A stretch of 64,000 nt of DNA from UBA1426 sp052034085 (GTDB taxonomy: Bacteria; Bacillota; Clostridia; Peptostreptococcales; Anaerovoracaceae). Numbering within the stretch: the first letter of the stretch is position 1; each line of letters begins with the position of its first letter. Of this stretch, positions 44,568-53,341 are shown piece after piece. The translations under genes and the position numbers were made by a program. The stretch is from positions 1-64,000 of the forward strand of contig JBPOJA010000003.1 of NCBI GenBank assembly GCA_052034085.1, read 5' to 3'. The notes under the pieces are model-generated. The model did not search any database. It had not been told where the DNA came from and was given only the letters and a program-made list of their open reading frames with translations.

Positions 44568-45560
44568 ATGGAGCTTTCCATTGGAAAAGTAAAACTGAAA
44601 AACCCCTTTCTGCTGGCACCATTGGCCGGCATTGCTGACAGCCCTTTTCGCCGCCTTTGCAAGGACTACGGGGCAGCCTTGGTCTATTCAGAAATGGTCA
44701 GTGCCAAAGGGTTATTTTATGAAGGCAGAAAGACCGGTGAGCTACTGAGTTTTCACTCGGAAGAAAGCCCGATAGCCTATCAAATTTTCGGGGCAGATCC
44801 CATTTTTATGGCAAAAGCCGTAGAGATTCTTTCACAGAGGGATAATGATATTATCGATGTCAATATGGGATGTCCGGTGCCAAAGGTTGTGAAAAGCGGT
44901 GAAGGTGCAGCTCTTATGAAGACGCCCGGGCTGGCGGCGGAAATTGTGGAAGTTATGGTGGAGACAGAAAGACTTGAGGCCGACAGGAATGAAAGATTGC
45001 CCAAACCCGTCACCATAAAGTGCAGACTGGGCTGGGATGAAAATAGCATTAATGTTATAGAGTTTGCAAAAAGGATGGAAGAGGCGGGAGCTGCAGCAAT
45101 TGCGGTTCACGGCAGAACCAGATCCATGATGTATCGGGGCAGGGCAGACTGGGAGATGATAGCAAGGGTAAAAGAGGCAATATCCATACCCCTCATAGGA
45201 AACGGAGATGTTTATTCGGGCGATGATGCTCTTAAAATGATGAAAGAAACCGGATGTGATTTTGTAATGATAGCAAGAGGAGCTCAGGGCAGGCCATGGA
45301 TTTTCCGGGAAGCCGTAAATGCATTTGCGGGAAAGGGGTCGGACTGCCATGTCAGTCCTGAAGAAAAACGAGAAATTATCCTTAGACATGCAAACATGCT
45401 GGTGGAGGCCAAGGGGCAGAAAAGAGGTTTTCTGGAAATGAGAAAACACTTGAACTGGTACTTAAAAGGCTTGCCGGGAGCTGCAAAAATGCGGGCACAG
45501 GTCAACAGTGTACGAAGCTTCGAAGATATTGAAAGGGTAATAACTTATAGTTTGACTTAG
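44568..45560 (+). CDS. dusB: tRNA-dihydrouridine synthase (DusB-like)
   Basis: A 330-residue FMN enzyme that reduces uridines in tRNA. It shows APLAGIADSPFR at the N-terminus, DVNMGCPVPKV with the catalytic Cys, and the FMN-binding IPLIGNGDVYSG and MIARGAQGRPWIF. TTAGGAGG precedes the ATG. It starts right after the mmd terminator and its stop codon overlaps the promoter of greA. Confidence 0.96.
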   Translation: MELSIGKVKLKNPFLLAPLAGIADSPFRRLCKDYGAALVYSEMVSAKGLFYEGRKTGELLSFHSEESPIAYQIFGADPIFMAKAVEILSQRDNDIIDVNMGCPVPKVVKSGEGAALMKTPGLAAEIVEVMVETERLEADRNERLPKPVTIKCRLGWDENSINVIEFAKRMEEAGAAAIAVHGRTRSMMYRGRADWEMIARVKEAISIPLIGNGDVYSGDDALKMMKETGCDFVMIARGAQGRPWIFREAVNAFAGKGSDCHVSPEEKREIILRHANMLVEAKGQKRGFLEMRKHLNWYLKGLPGAAKMRAQVNSVRSFEDIERVITYSLT

Positions 45561-45580
45561 ATAGGGAAATAGTTTAGAAT
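45552..45580 (+). promoter_or_regulatory. greA promoter
   Basis: TTGACT (45552-45557), a 17-nt spacer and TAGAAT (45575-45580). The -35 lies in the last codons of dusB, next to its stop. The leader to the greA ATG is about 50 nt and shows no structure I recognise. Confidence 0.75.
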
Positions 45581-45636
45581 TGTCGTTGAATTAGCAGGAA
45601 ATATGCTTAATATCAGCCGAATTGGAGGATTTATAA

Positions 45637-46113
45637 ATGTCAAGCAAGATACTTCTGACACAAGAGGGATATGATAAAATCGTGGCCGAACTGGAGAATA
45701 TGGTTACGGTTAAGAGAAAGGAAGTTGCGGAAAGGATTAAGGAAGCCATTTCATATGGCGATATTTCAGAGAACTCGGAATACGATGCTGCCAAGAACGA
45801 GCAGGCCGAACTGGAAGACCGCATATTGGAGTATGAACATAAAATCAGAAATGCGCAGATTTTAAATCACGATGACATATCAGATGACCAGATTAATGTG
45901 GGACTTAATGTAAAGATCAAAGACAAAGGCAACGGAGAAGTGTTTGATTACACCATAGTGGGATCCACAGAAGCAGATCCCTTTGAGGGTAAGATATCAA
46001 ATGAGTCCGAAGTGGGCAAACAACTTTTGGGTAAAAAAGTGGGAGATCTGGTTGAGGTCCATGTTCCGGACGGTGTGGTTAAATATGAGGTCCTGGAAAT
46101 ATACAAGAAATAG
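45637..46113 (+). CDS. greA: Transcription elongation factor GreA
   Basis: A 158-residue factor that restarts backtracked RNA polymerase by stimulating transcript cleavage. The N-terminal coiled coil holds the tip acidic residues in GDISENSEYDAAK and the C-terminal domain has the FKBP-like IVGSTEADPFEGKISNESEVG. Length is typical. ATTGGAGG precedes the ATG. It is followed by lysS after 31 nt, the usual Firmicute order. Confidence 0.97.
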   Translation: MSSKILLTQEGYDKIVAELENMVTVKRKEVAERIKEAISYGDISENSEYDAAKNEQAELEDRILEYEHKIRNAQILNHDDISDDQINVGLNVKIKDKGNGEVFDYTIVGSTEADPFEGKISNESEVGKQLLGKKVGDLVEVHVPDGVVKYEVLEIYKK

Positions 46114-46144
46114 TTTTGGTTATTGTTAGGAAGGCGGATGTCAA

Positions 46145-47647
46145 ATGAAAGATGAACAGAACACCAATATTGAAATCGAAGAAGGCATTGAAGATTTAAG
46201 TGAACAGAGAAGAATCAGGAGGGAAAAACTCGCCAGGCTGCAGAGCATGGGCAGAAATCCTTTCCTTGAGGAAACCTGGAATGTGATTGACCATAGCCAG
46301 GATATAAAGGATCATTTTGAAAGTATGGAAGGCAAACATGTGTCCATGGCCGGTCGTATTATGGCAAAAAGGCAAATGGGCAAAGCCTCGTTCATTGATA
46401 TCCAGGATAAGCAGGGCCGAATTCAGATTTACGTCAGAAGTGATGCTATTACTCCTGAGGAATACGAAATCTTCTTAACTTATGATATAGGTGATATTGT
46501 TGGGCTGGAAGGAGAGGTATTCATGACAAAACACGGAGAAAAATCCGTGAAATGCACGAAACTGGTGCTTTTGTCAAAAGCCCTGCAACCCCTTCCCGAT
46601 AAATGGTCGGGTCTGAAGGATACAGATATTCGCTACAGGCAGAGATATGTGGATTTAATAGTAAATCCTGAAGTAAAGGATACTTTTATTAAGCGTTCAA
46701 AAATTATTAAGGAAATTAAAAACTATCTTGAAGGCAGGGGCTTCCTTGAGGTGGACACTCCAATACTGACCACCATTGCCGGCGGTGCCAATGCCAGGCC
46801 TTTCAGCACCCATCACAACACACTGGATATAGAGCTCAAGCTTCGCATATCCAACGAACTCTATCTCAAGAGACTTATTGTAGGCGGCATGGACAGGGTT
46901 TACGAAATGGGCAAGATGTTCAGAAATGAAGGAATGGACAGGAACCATAATCCGGAGTTTACATCCATGGAGCTTTACCAGGCCTATGGCAACATGGAAG
47001 ATATGATGGATATTACGGAAAATGTAATAGCCACCGCTGCGCAAAATGTGCTGGGCACTATGGTTATTGAATATCAGGGGAAAACTTTTGATTTGACTCC
47101 GCCATGGCAGAGGATGACAATGACAGAAGCCGTTAAAAAATGGGCCGGTGTTGATTTCGATGAGATTCAGACTGATGAGGAAGCCAGACAAGTCGCAAGG
47201 AAGCACGGCTTTGAGGATTGGAAGACGACAAACAGGGGACTTGTTTTGGCGGAGCTGTTTGAGGAGTATTGTGAGGAACATCTTGAAGGGCCAATTTTCA
47301 TAACCGGTCATCCCGTTGAGATTTCACCGCTTTCAAAGAGGGATCCGGTTGATCCCAGGATTACCAGGAGATTTGAAGCATATATTAATACATGGGAAGT
47401 AGCCAATGCTTTTTCCGAGCTGAATGACCCGATTGACCAGTACGAAAGATTCAAGGAGCAGCAGAGCCAGCTGGATGAAGGTGATGACGAGGCACATCCA
47501 ATGGATGAAGATTTCGTCAATGCCCTTGAGGTGGGGCTGCCTCCCACAGGAGGACTGGGGATCGGCATAGACAGGGTAATCATGCTGATAACAAATTCTG
47601 CATCAATAAGGGATATTATTCTCTTCCCGACCATGAAGCCCCTGTAA
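46145..47647 (+). CDS. lysS: Lysyl-tRNA synthetase, class II
   Basis: A 500-residue class IIb synthetase. An OB-fold anticodon domain (VSMAGRIMAKRQMGKASFIDI) is followed by motif 1 near FLEVDTPILT, motif 2 VYEMGKMFRNEGMDRNHNPEF and motif 3 GLPPTGGLGIGIDRVIML. Length is normal. It sits between greA and asnS, as part of a group of translation genes. Confidence 0.98.
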   Translation: MKDEQNTNIEIEEGIEDLSEQRRIRREKLARLQSMGRNPFLEETWNVIDHSQDIKDHFESMEGKHVSMAGRIMAKRQMGKASFIDIQDKQGRIQIYVRSDAITPEEYEIFLTYDIGDIVGLEGEVFMTKHGEKSVKCTKLVLLSKALQPLPDKWSGLKDTDIRYRQRYVDLIVNPEVKDTFIKRSKIIKEIKNYLEGRGFLEVDTPILTTIAGGANARPFSTHHNTLDIELKLRISNELYLKRLIVGGMDRVYEMGKMFRNEGMDRNHNPEFTSMELYQAYGNMEDMMDITENVIATAAQNVLGTMVIEYQGKTFDLTPPWQRMTMTEAVKKWAGVDFDEIQTDEEARQVARKHGFEDWKTTNRGLVLAELFEEYCEEHLEGPIFITGHPVEISPLSKRDPVDPRITRRFEAYINTWEVANAFSELNDPIDQYERFKEQQSQLDEGDDEAHPMDEDFVNALEVGLPPTGGLGIGIDRVIMLITNSASIRDIILFPTMKPL

Positions 47648-47670
47648 ACTAGGAAAAGAGTCAGTAAAAA

Positions 47671-49065
47671 ATGAAGCATATATCAATAAAAAAAATATTT
47701 GAAAGTCCGCAACTTTTCAACGAAAGAAGCATAGAAGTCAGTGGCTGGGTCAGAACCAACAGAAGTTCCAATAAGCTGGGCTTCATTGAATTAAATGACG
47801 GCAGCTATTTCAACTCAATTCAGGTGGTTTACGAAGAAGACTCTGTCAGCAATTTCCACGAAGTTACGAAGATGCATGTTGCCTCTGCAATTACTGTAAG
47901 AGGTTTGCTGGTGCTGACACCGGAAGCTAGGCAGCCCTTTGAAATAAGGGCTGAGGAAATAGTGTTGGAAGCAGGTTCAGATCCCGACTATCCATTGCAG
48001 AAAAAACGTCACAGCATGGAGTTTTTAAGGGAAATCGCCCATTTGAGACCCAGAAGCAATACTTTCTCTGCTGTGTTCAGAATAAGATCTCTGGTTGCAT
48101 TCGCCCTTCATGAATTTTTCAACGAAAGAGGATTTATCTATGTTCACTCTCCGATTATTACAGGGAGCGACGCCGAGGGTGCGGGAGAAATGTTCAGGGT
48201 TACCACCCTGGATATAAATAATCCGCCCAGAAGAAAAGATGGCAGCATAGATGATGAAAAAGACTTTTTCGGCAAGGAAACAAATCTGACTGTAAGCGGT
48301 CAGCTGGAAGCGGAGGCTTATGCACTGGCTTTCGGTAAGGTTTATACCTTCGGCCCTACATTCAGGGCTGAAAATTCCAATACCCAGAGGCACGCTTCAG
48401 AGTTCTGGATGATAGAGCCTGAGGTGGCCTTCGCCGACATCAATGACAATATGGAACTGGCAGAGGATATGATTAAATACATCATAAATTACTGTCTGGA
48501 AAAAGCTCCGAAGGAGATGGCGTTTTTCAGTGAATTCATTGACAAAGGCCTGATTGAAAGGCTTGAAAATATTGTTAACAATGAATTTCAGAAAATAACT
48601 TATACCGAAGCAATTGATATCCTGCTGGATTCGGGAGAAGATTTCCAGTATCCGGTGGAATGGGGCATTGACCTGAAGACTGAGCATGAGCGTTTCATAA
48701 CAGAAAAAATCTTCAAAAAACCCGTTTTTGTGATCAATTATCCCAAAGAAATCAAAGCCTTTTATATGAGACTTAATGATGACGGGAAAACAGTAGCGGC
48801 CATGGACCTTCTGGTGCCGGGAGTCGGAGAAATTATCGGAGGCAGTCAGAGAGAGGAACGCTACGACGTATTGCTTCAAAGAATCAAGGAGATGGGCCTT
48901 AATGAAGATGATTACTGGTGGTATCTTGATCTGAGAAAATACGGGGGCGTCAGACATTCGGGCTATGGTCTTGGTTTTGAGCGTATCATAATGTATATAA
49001 CAGGAATGGCCAACATCAGGGACGTTATACCTTTCCCGAGAACGCCAAAATCGGCTGAGTTTTAG
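47671..49065 (+). CDS. asnS: Asparaginyl-tRNA synthetase
   Basis: A 464-residue class IIb synthetase. The N-terminal OB-fold (VSGWVRTNRSSNKLGFIELNDG) leads to a core with GAGEMFRVTT, motif 2 FGPTFRAENSNTQRHASEF and motif 3 YGLGFERIIMYITGMANIRD, the last part characteristic of AsnRS rather than AspRS. Length is normal. It follows lysS after 23 nt. Confidence 0.96.
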   Translation: MKHISIKKIFESPQLFNERSIEVSGWVRTNRSSNKLGFIELNDGSYFNSIQVVYEEDSVSNFHEVTKMHVASAITVRGLLVLTPEARQPFEIRAEEIVLEAGSDPDYPLQKKRHSMEFLREIAHLRPRSNTFSAVFRIRSLVAFALHEFFNERGFIYVHSPIITGSDAEGAGEMFRVTTLDINNPPRRKDGSIDDEKDFFGKETNLTVSGQLEAEAYALAFGKVYTFGPTFRAENSNTQRHASEFWMIEPEVAFADINDNMELAEDMIKYIINYCLEKAPKEMAFFSEFIDKGLIERLENIVNNEFQKITYTEAIDILLDSGEDFQYPVEWGIDLKTEHERFITEKIFKKPVFVINYPKEIKAFYMRLNDDGKTVAAMDLLVPGVGEIIGGSQREERYDVLLQRIKEMGLNEDDYWWYLDLRKYGGVRHSGYGLGFERIIMYITGMANIRDVIPFPRTPKSAEF

Positions 49066-49083
49066 CAGTTAAGGAGATACCTA

Positions 49084-49518
49084 ATGGACCTGGCACTGAA
49101 TACTCTTAAAACAGGTTTTATAAAAGCGATTAAAACCACCCTCATGCTGATGAAGGTGGTTTTACCTGTGTATGCGGTTGTTGTGGTTATCAAATATTCT
49201 CCTGTTATGGGTTTCCTTGAAGCTCTGTTTGCCCCTGCTATGATGATTTTCAGATTGCCGTCGGAAGCTGCCATTCCCTTAATTACCGGATTCTTTACGG
49301 ATGAATACAGCGCAATAGCGGTAACCAGCCAGTTTGATCTCAGCTCTTGGGAAATTACCACCATAGCCATGATAAATCTCATGTGCCACTCTTTGCCGGT
49401 GGAATTTGCCCTGAGCAAGAGGATTGGCCTGCCTGCAGGCAGATTTCTTGCTTACAGGGTGATGGCCGCAATGGCTATTGGTCTGATTCTGGCTTTTGTA
49501 GGAGGTGTGCTGATATGA
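49084..49518 (+). CDS. Nucleoside-recognition (Gate) domain membrane protein, SpmA-like
   Basis: A 144-residue membrane protein with four or five hydrophobic segments. The motif PLITGFFTDEYSAIAV matches the gate domain of nucleoside transporters and SpmA/SpmB-type proteins. Together with the next gene it forms two half-proteins, as in spmA-spmB, which influence spore core dehydration in Bacillus. AAGGAG precedes the ATG. The assignment to sporulation is an inference. Confidence 0.78.
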   Translation: MDLALNTLKTGFIKAIKTTLMLMKVVLPVYAVVVVIKYSPVMGFLEALFAPAMMIFRLPSEAAIPLITGFFTDEYSAIAVTSQFDLSSWEITTIAMINLMCHSLPVEFALSKRIGLPAGRFLAYRVMAAMAIGLILAFVGGVLI

Positions 49519-49961
49519 GTGCATCTTTTGATGTGATTGCACTGGAGATTGTCAGAGGAGGTTTTAATACCTTTTTAAGCGTTCTTAAAGTTCTGATACC
49601 GCTTATGATAGTTATTGAGTTTCTGCATGTTTACAAAATCATGGAAAGACTATCCCAAAAAATGGGATTCATTTCGAACATACTGGGAATCAGCAATAAG
49701 GGAGTACTGCCTCTTTTGATTGCCACTATCATGGGAGTCACATACGGTGCAGGCACCCTTATAGAAATGAACGAAAGAGATCCGCTGGACAGAAGAGATT
49801 TTCTCCTGATTTCGGTATTTTTCGTAATCTGCCACGGCATCATTGAAACGACAGCCATCTGGGCCAATGCAGGAGCAAATGTGTTTGTGATTTCGATAGG
49901 TCGATTGCTCTATGCGACAATAATCACAGCTGTGTTCGCCAGATTGCCATATGTTAAGTAA
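49515..49961 (+). CDS. Nucleoside-recognition domain membrane protein, SpmB-like
   Basis: A 148-residue membrane protein, the partner of the previous gene (ATGA overlap). Start is ATG 49515, 9 nt after GGAGGTG; in-frame codons further upstream belong to the other reading frame of its partner. Gate-type features are LLIATIMGVTYGAGTLIE and CHGIIETTAIWA. The EF-G-like promoter lies in its last codons. Confidence 0.8.
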   Translation: MSASFDVIALEIVRGGFNTFLSVLKVLIPLMIVIEFLHVYKIMERLSQKMGFISNILGISNKGVLPLLIATIMGVTYGAGTLIEMNERDPLDRRDFLLISVFFVICHGIIETTAIWANAGANVFVISIGRLLYATIITAVFARLPYVK

Positions 49962-49972
49962 AATGATATAAT
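49944..49972 (+). promoter_or_regulatory. Promoter of the EF-G-like gene
   Basis: TTGCCA (49944-49949), a 17-nt spacer and a perfect TATAAT (49967-49972). The -35 is inside the end of the SpmB-like gene. Confidence 0.75.
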
Positions 49973-50011
49973 AAAAGTTGCGCAATAATTTAATTAGGAA
50001 GGAGCTTTTAG

Positions 50012-51964
50012 ATGAAAGGCTATACAAGTGATAAGATAAGAAACGTGGCTCTGGTGGGTCACGGAGGAAGTGGAAAAACTACTTTTTTGGAAGCAGCCCT
50101 GTTGGCAACGGGAGTAATAAGCAGGCTGGGAAAAGTTGAGGATGGAAACACCGTATCGGATTACGACAAAATGGAGATTGAAAAAGGTTATTCCATCAAT
50201 ACAGCTATAGTACCTGTGGAGTACAATAAAACTAAAATTAATTTCATCGATACACCGGGCTATTTTGACTTTGTAGGGGAAGTAAATTCTGCGCTAAGAG
50301 CTGTGGAATCCGCGGTGATTCTGGTAGATGCACTTGCAGGCATTCAGGTTGGCACGGAGAAGGCCTGGGCTTCATGCAAAGAAAACAATATTCCGGTTTT
50401 CTTCCTTGTGAACAAGATTGATAAGGAAAATGTCAACGTGGCACAGGTTATTGCAGATCTTAAAGATAAATTCGGGAGCTCTGTAGTGGAAATCACTGAC
50501 CCCATGGACGAGGCTACCAAGGAAGCTCTGACCGAAGCTGTGGCTGAAAGTGATGAAGAGCTTCTGGAAAAATATTTCGAAGGCGAAGAGTTCACTGAAG
50601 AGGAGTTCAACAGAGGCCTGATGAAAGGCATCTCAACAGGAGGAATCAACCCTGTTTTTACAGCCTGCGCCCTGGATGGAAGAGGGATTGAAGATTTCCT
50701 TAAAGCTCTTCTGAAGTATGCACCTGCACCGAAAGACCATCCGCCATATCAGGGTATTGATGCCAAAGGAGAAGCCGTTACCAGGGAAAGCAATGTAAAT
50801 GCTCCCGTTTCTGCTTTCGTATTTAAAACCCTTGCCGACCCCTTTGTGGGCAAAATCTCTCTGATTAAGGTTATCAGCGGCAAGGTAACACCGGGCATGG
50901 AACTTTATAATACCAGAGCTGAAAAAGCGGAAAAACTGGGCACACTATTTTACCTCAGGGGCAAGACACAAAGCGAAGTCGGAACTGTTGAAGCGGGCGA
51001 CATTGTAGCAGCCACCAAGCTTCAGTACAGCCAGACCGGGGACACCTTGTGCGATAAGGCAAATTATATCGAATATCCGCCTGTTTCTTTCCCTGAACCT
51101 TCACTCTACATGGCAGTGGAAGCCAAGGCAAAAGGTGATGAGGATAAAATCAGTACAGGGATAGCCAGGCTTATCGAAGAAGACCCATCTTTCAAATTGG
51201 TAAGGGATGCGGAAATTCGCCAGACTCTGATTGGCGGACAGGGAGAAATCCAGATAGGAATCATTACCGCCAAGCTAAAAGACAAATACGGAGTCGATGT
51301 GGATCTGGTAGATCAGAAGATTGCCTACAGGGAGACAATCAAAGGCAGTTCAGATGTCCAGGGAAAACATAAAAAACAATCAGGCGGGGCAGGCCAGTAC
51401 GGAGATGTGCATATCCGTTTCTCCCCCAGTCAGGAAGTGTTCGAGTTTTCAGAAGAGCTTTTCGGCGGATCTGTTCCTAAGAATTATGTGCCTGCAGTTG
51501 AAAAGGGCTTAAGGGAAAGCATGGAAAAAGGACCCCTGGCCGGCTATCCCGTTGTCAACATTAAAGCAGTCCTTTATGACGGATCCTATCACGATGTGGA
51601 CTCCAATGAAATGGCATTTAAAATAGCAGCCAGCCTTGCCTTCAAAAAAGGCATCGTTGAAGCAAAACCAATCCTGTTAGAGCCCGTGATGCATGTAGAA
51701 GTAACTGTACCTGAAGAATATATGGGCGACATCATGGGTGATATGAATAAGAGAAGAGGAAAAATCCTTGGCATGGAGCCGCTTCATGGCGGCGGGCAGA
51801 AAGTAATAGCTGAAGTTCCCCAGGCGGAAATGTTCAAGTATGCCATTGTTTTAAGATCCATGACTCAGGCAAGAGGAAGCTTCATCATGAATTTTGAGCG
51901 CTATGAGGAAGTGCCCATGCATCTGGCTGAGAAAATAATCGAAGAAGCAAACAGAGAAGAATAA
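50012..51964 (+). CDS. EF-G-like translational GTPase (paralogue type)
   Basis: A 650-residue GTPase with the five-domain EF-G layout. The G1 motif is GHGGSGKTT in place of the usual AHIDAGKTT, and switch I reads DYDKMEIEKGYSINTA. G3 is DTPGYFDF and G4 is NKID. It is shorter than canonical EF-G (about 690). It thus belongs to the EF-G-like/FusA2 group, whose role in translation or recycling is unclear. No ribosomal protein genes are near. AAGGAG precedes the ATG; radA begins right after the stop. Confidence 0.85.
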   Translation: MKGYTSDKIRNVALVGHGGSGKTTFLEAALLATGVISRLGKVEDGNTVSDYDKMEIEKGYSINTAIVPVEYNKTKINFIDTPGYFDFVGEVNSALRAVESAVILVDALAGIQVGTEKAWASCKENNIPVFFLVNKIDKENVNVAQVIADLKDKFGSSVVEITDPMDEATKEALTEAVAESDEELLEKYFEGEEFTEEEFNRGLMKGISTGGINPVFTACALDGRGIEDFLKALLKYAPAPKDHPPYQGIDAKGEAVTRESNVNAPVSAFVFKTLADPFVGKISLIKVISGKVTPGMELYNTRAEKAEKLGTLFYLRGKTQSEVGTVEAGDIVAATKLQYSQTGDTLCDKANYIEYPPVSFPEPSLYMAVEAKAKGDEDKISTGIARLIEEDPSFKLVRDAEIRQTLIGGQGEIQIGIITAKLKDKYGVDVDLVDQKIAYRETIKGSSDVQGKHKKQSGGAGQYGDVHIRFSPSQEVFEFSEELFGGSVPKNYVPAVEKGLRESMEKGPLAGYPVVNIKAVLYDGSYHDVDSNEMAFKIAASLAFKKGIVEAKPILLEPVMHVEVTVPEEYMGDIMGDMNKRRGKILGMEPLHGGGQKVIAEVPQAEMFKYAIVLRSMTQARGSFIMNFERYEEVPMHLAEKIIEEANREE

Positions 51965-53341
51965 ATGGCGAAAAAAGCTGGTACAGTCTTTGTATGTCAG
52001 GAATGCGGCTACGAGAGTCCCAAATGGATGGGGCAGTGCGTGTGCGGTGCCTGGAATTCTATGGTGGAAGAGAAGCTGGCACTTGATGTTGCCGGAGATA
52101 CAAGGCAAAGATCCAAGGGCAGGCTTGCACCCAAGGCCGTACCGTTGTCTTCCGTTAATTCGGGGGAAAAGAAAAGGCTGGACACCGGCATAGGGGAATT
52201 GAACAGAGTTTTAGGTGGTGGACTTGTGGAGGGTTCGCTGAGCCTGATTTCAGGTGAACCTGGTATAGGGAAATCCACGCTTATAATTCAGACCGCATCG
52301 CAAATTGCCATGAAAGGCAGGCCGGTGCTTTATGTGACCGGAGAAGAATCAGAAGAGCAGATCAAGATAAGGGCGGACAGGGTTTGCCCGAATCATAGCG
52401 ATAATCTTTACATTCTGGCCGAGACCAATATGGAGAACATATTGGCCTCGGCTGATTTAATAAAGCCTTCCTTTATGGTAATTGATTCAATCCAGACCAT
52501 GTACACGGAGTATCTGGAATCGGCTCCGGGGACTGTTTCCCAGGTCAGAGCATGCACCAACGAGCTAATGAGATTGGGAAAGGTGGAAAATATTCCTGTT
52601 TTTATTGTAGCTCATGTGACCAAAAGCGGCGACCTTGCCGGTCCCAAAATAATTGAACACCTGGTAGACTGCGTCATGAATTTTACCGGCGAAAGAAACG
52701 GTGAAATAAGGATACTCAGAGCTGCAAAGAACAGGTTTGGCACTACCAGTGAAATAGGTGCTTTTAGAATGGTTGAAGAAGGGCTGATTGAAATAGAAAA
52801 TATTGCCGGTAGTTTTCTGGAAGGTGTTGAAGAAGGAGCAGAAGGTTCAATTGCCACGGCTGTGTATGAAGGAAGCAGGCCCATGCTTCTGGAGATCCAG
52901 GCACTTACATCCCCTGCTAATGTGGGCTTTCCCAGAAGGTCGAGTATTGGTATTGAACAGTCCAGACTGCAGATGATTCTTGCGGTTTTAGACAGGAGGG
53001 CAGGTTTGTCGCTGACCGCGGATGATGTTTATGTGAATGTGGTGGGAGGGCTGAAGCCAGAAGGAACCTCCACGGATTTAGCCGTGGCTCTGGCTATATA
53101 CTCGTCTGCCAGACGGCTGCCAATAAAAGGCAGGCCCATTGCAATAGGTGAGGTTGGCCTGACGGGTGATTTAAGATCCATTCAAAATGCGGAAAAGATA
53201 GTTAAAGAAGCAGAAAGGCTTTCCTTTACAAAAATAATCCTTCCCGCAAAAAATGCGGAAAGGATCAAGTATTCATCGGGGTCAATGGAAATCAGGGGAG
53301 TAAAAACCCTGAAGGATGCCATTAAAGCTCTTAAGGATTAG
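51965..53341 (+). CDS. radA: DNA repair protein RadA
   Basis: A 458-residue RecA-like ATPase that promotes branch migration in recombination. The N-terminal zinc finger CQECGYESPKWMGQCVCGAWNS, Walker A GEPGIGKSTL, the RadA-specific KNRFGTTSEIG and a C-terminal Lon-like domain (NVVGGLKPEGTSTDLAVALA) are seen in order. It starts immediately at the EF-G-like stop. The last 11 nt overlap the convergent pfp gene. Confidence 0.97.
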   Translation: MAKKAGTVFVCQECGYESPKWMGQCVCGAWNSMVEEKLALDVAGDTRQRSKGRLAPKAVPLSSVNSGEKKRLDTGIGELNRVLGGGLVEGSLSLISGEPGIGKSTLIIQTASQIAMKGRPVLYVTGEESEEQIKIRADRVCPNHSDNLYILAETNMENILASADLIKPSFMVIDSIQTMYTEYLESAPGTVSQVRACTNELMRLGKVENIPVFIVAHVTKSGDLAGPKIIEHLVDCVMNFTGERNGEIRILRAAKNRFGTTSEIGAFRMVEEGLIEIENIAGSFLEGVEEGAEGSIATAVYEGSRPMLLEIQALTSPANVGFPRRSSIGIEQSRLQMILAVLDRRAGLSLTADDVYVNVVGGLKPEGTSTDLAVALAIYSSARRLPIKGRPIAIGEVGLTGDLRSIQNAEKIVKEAERLSFTKIILPAKNAERIKYSSGSMEIRGVKTLKDAIKALKD

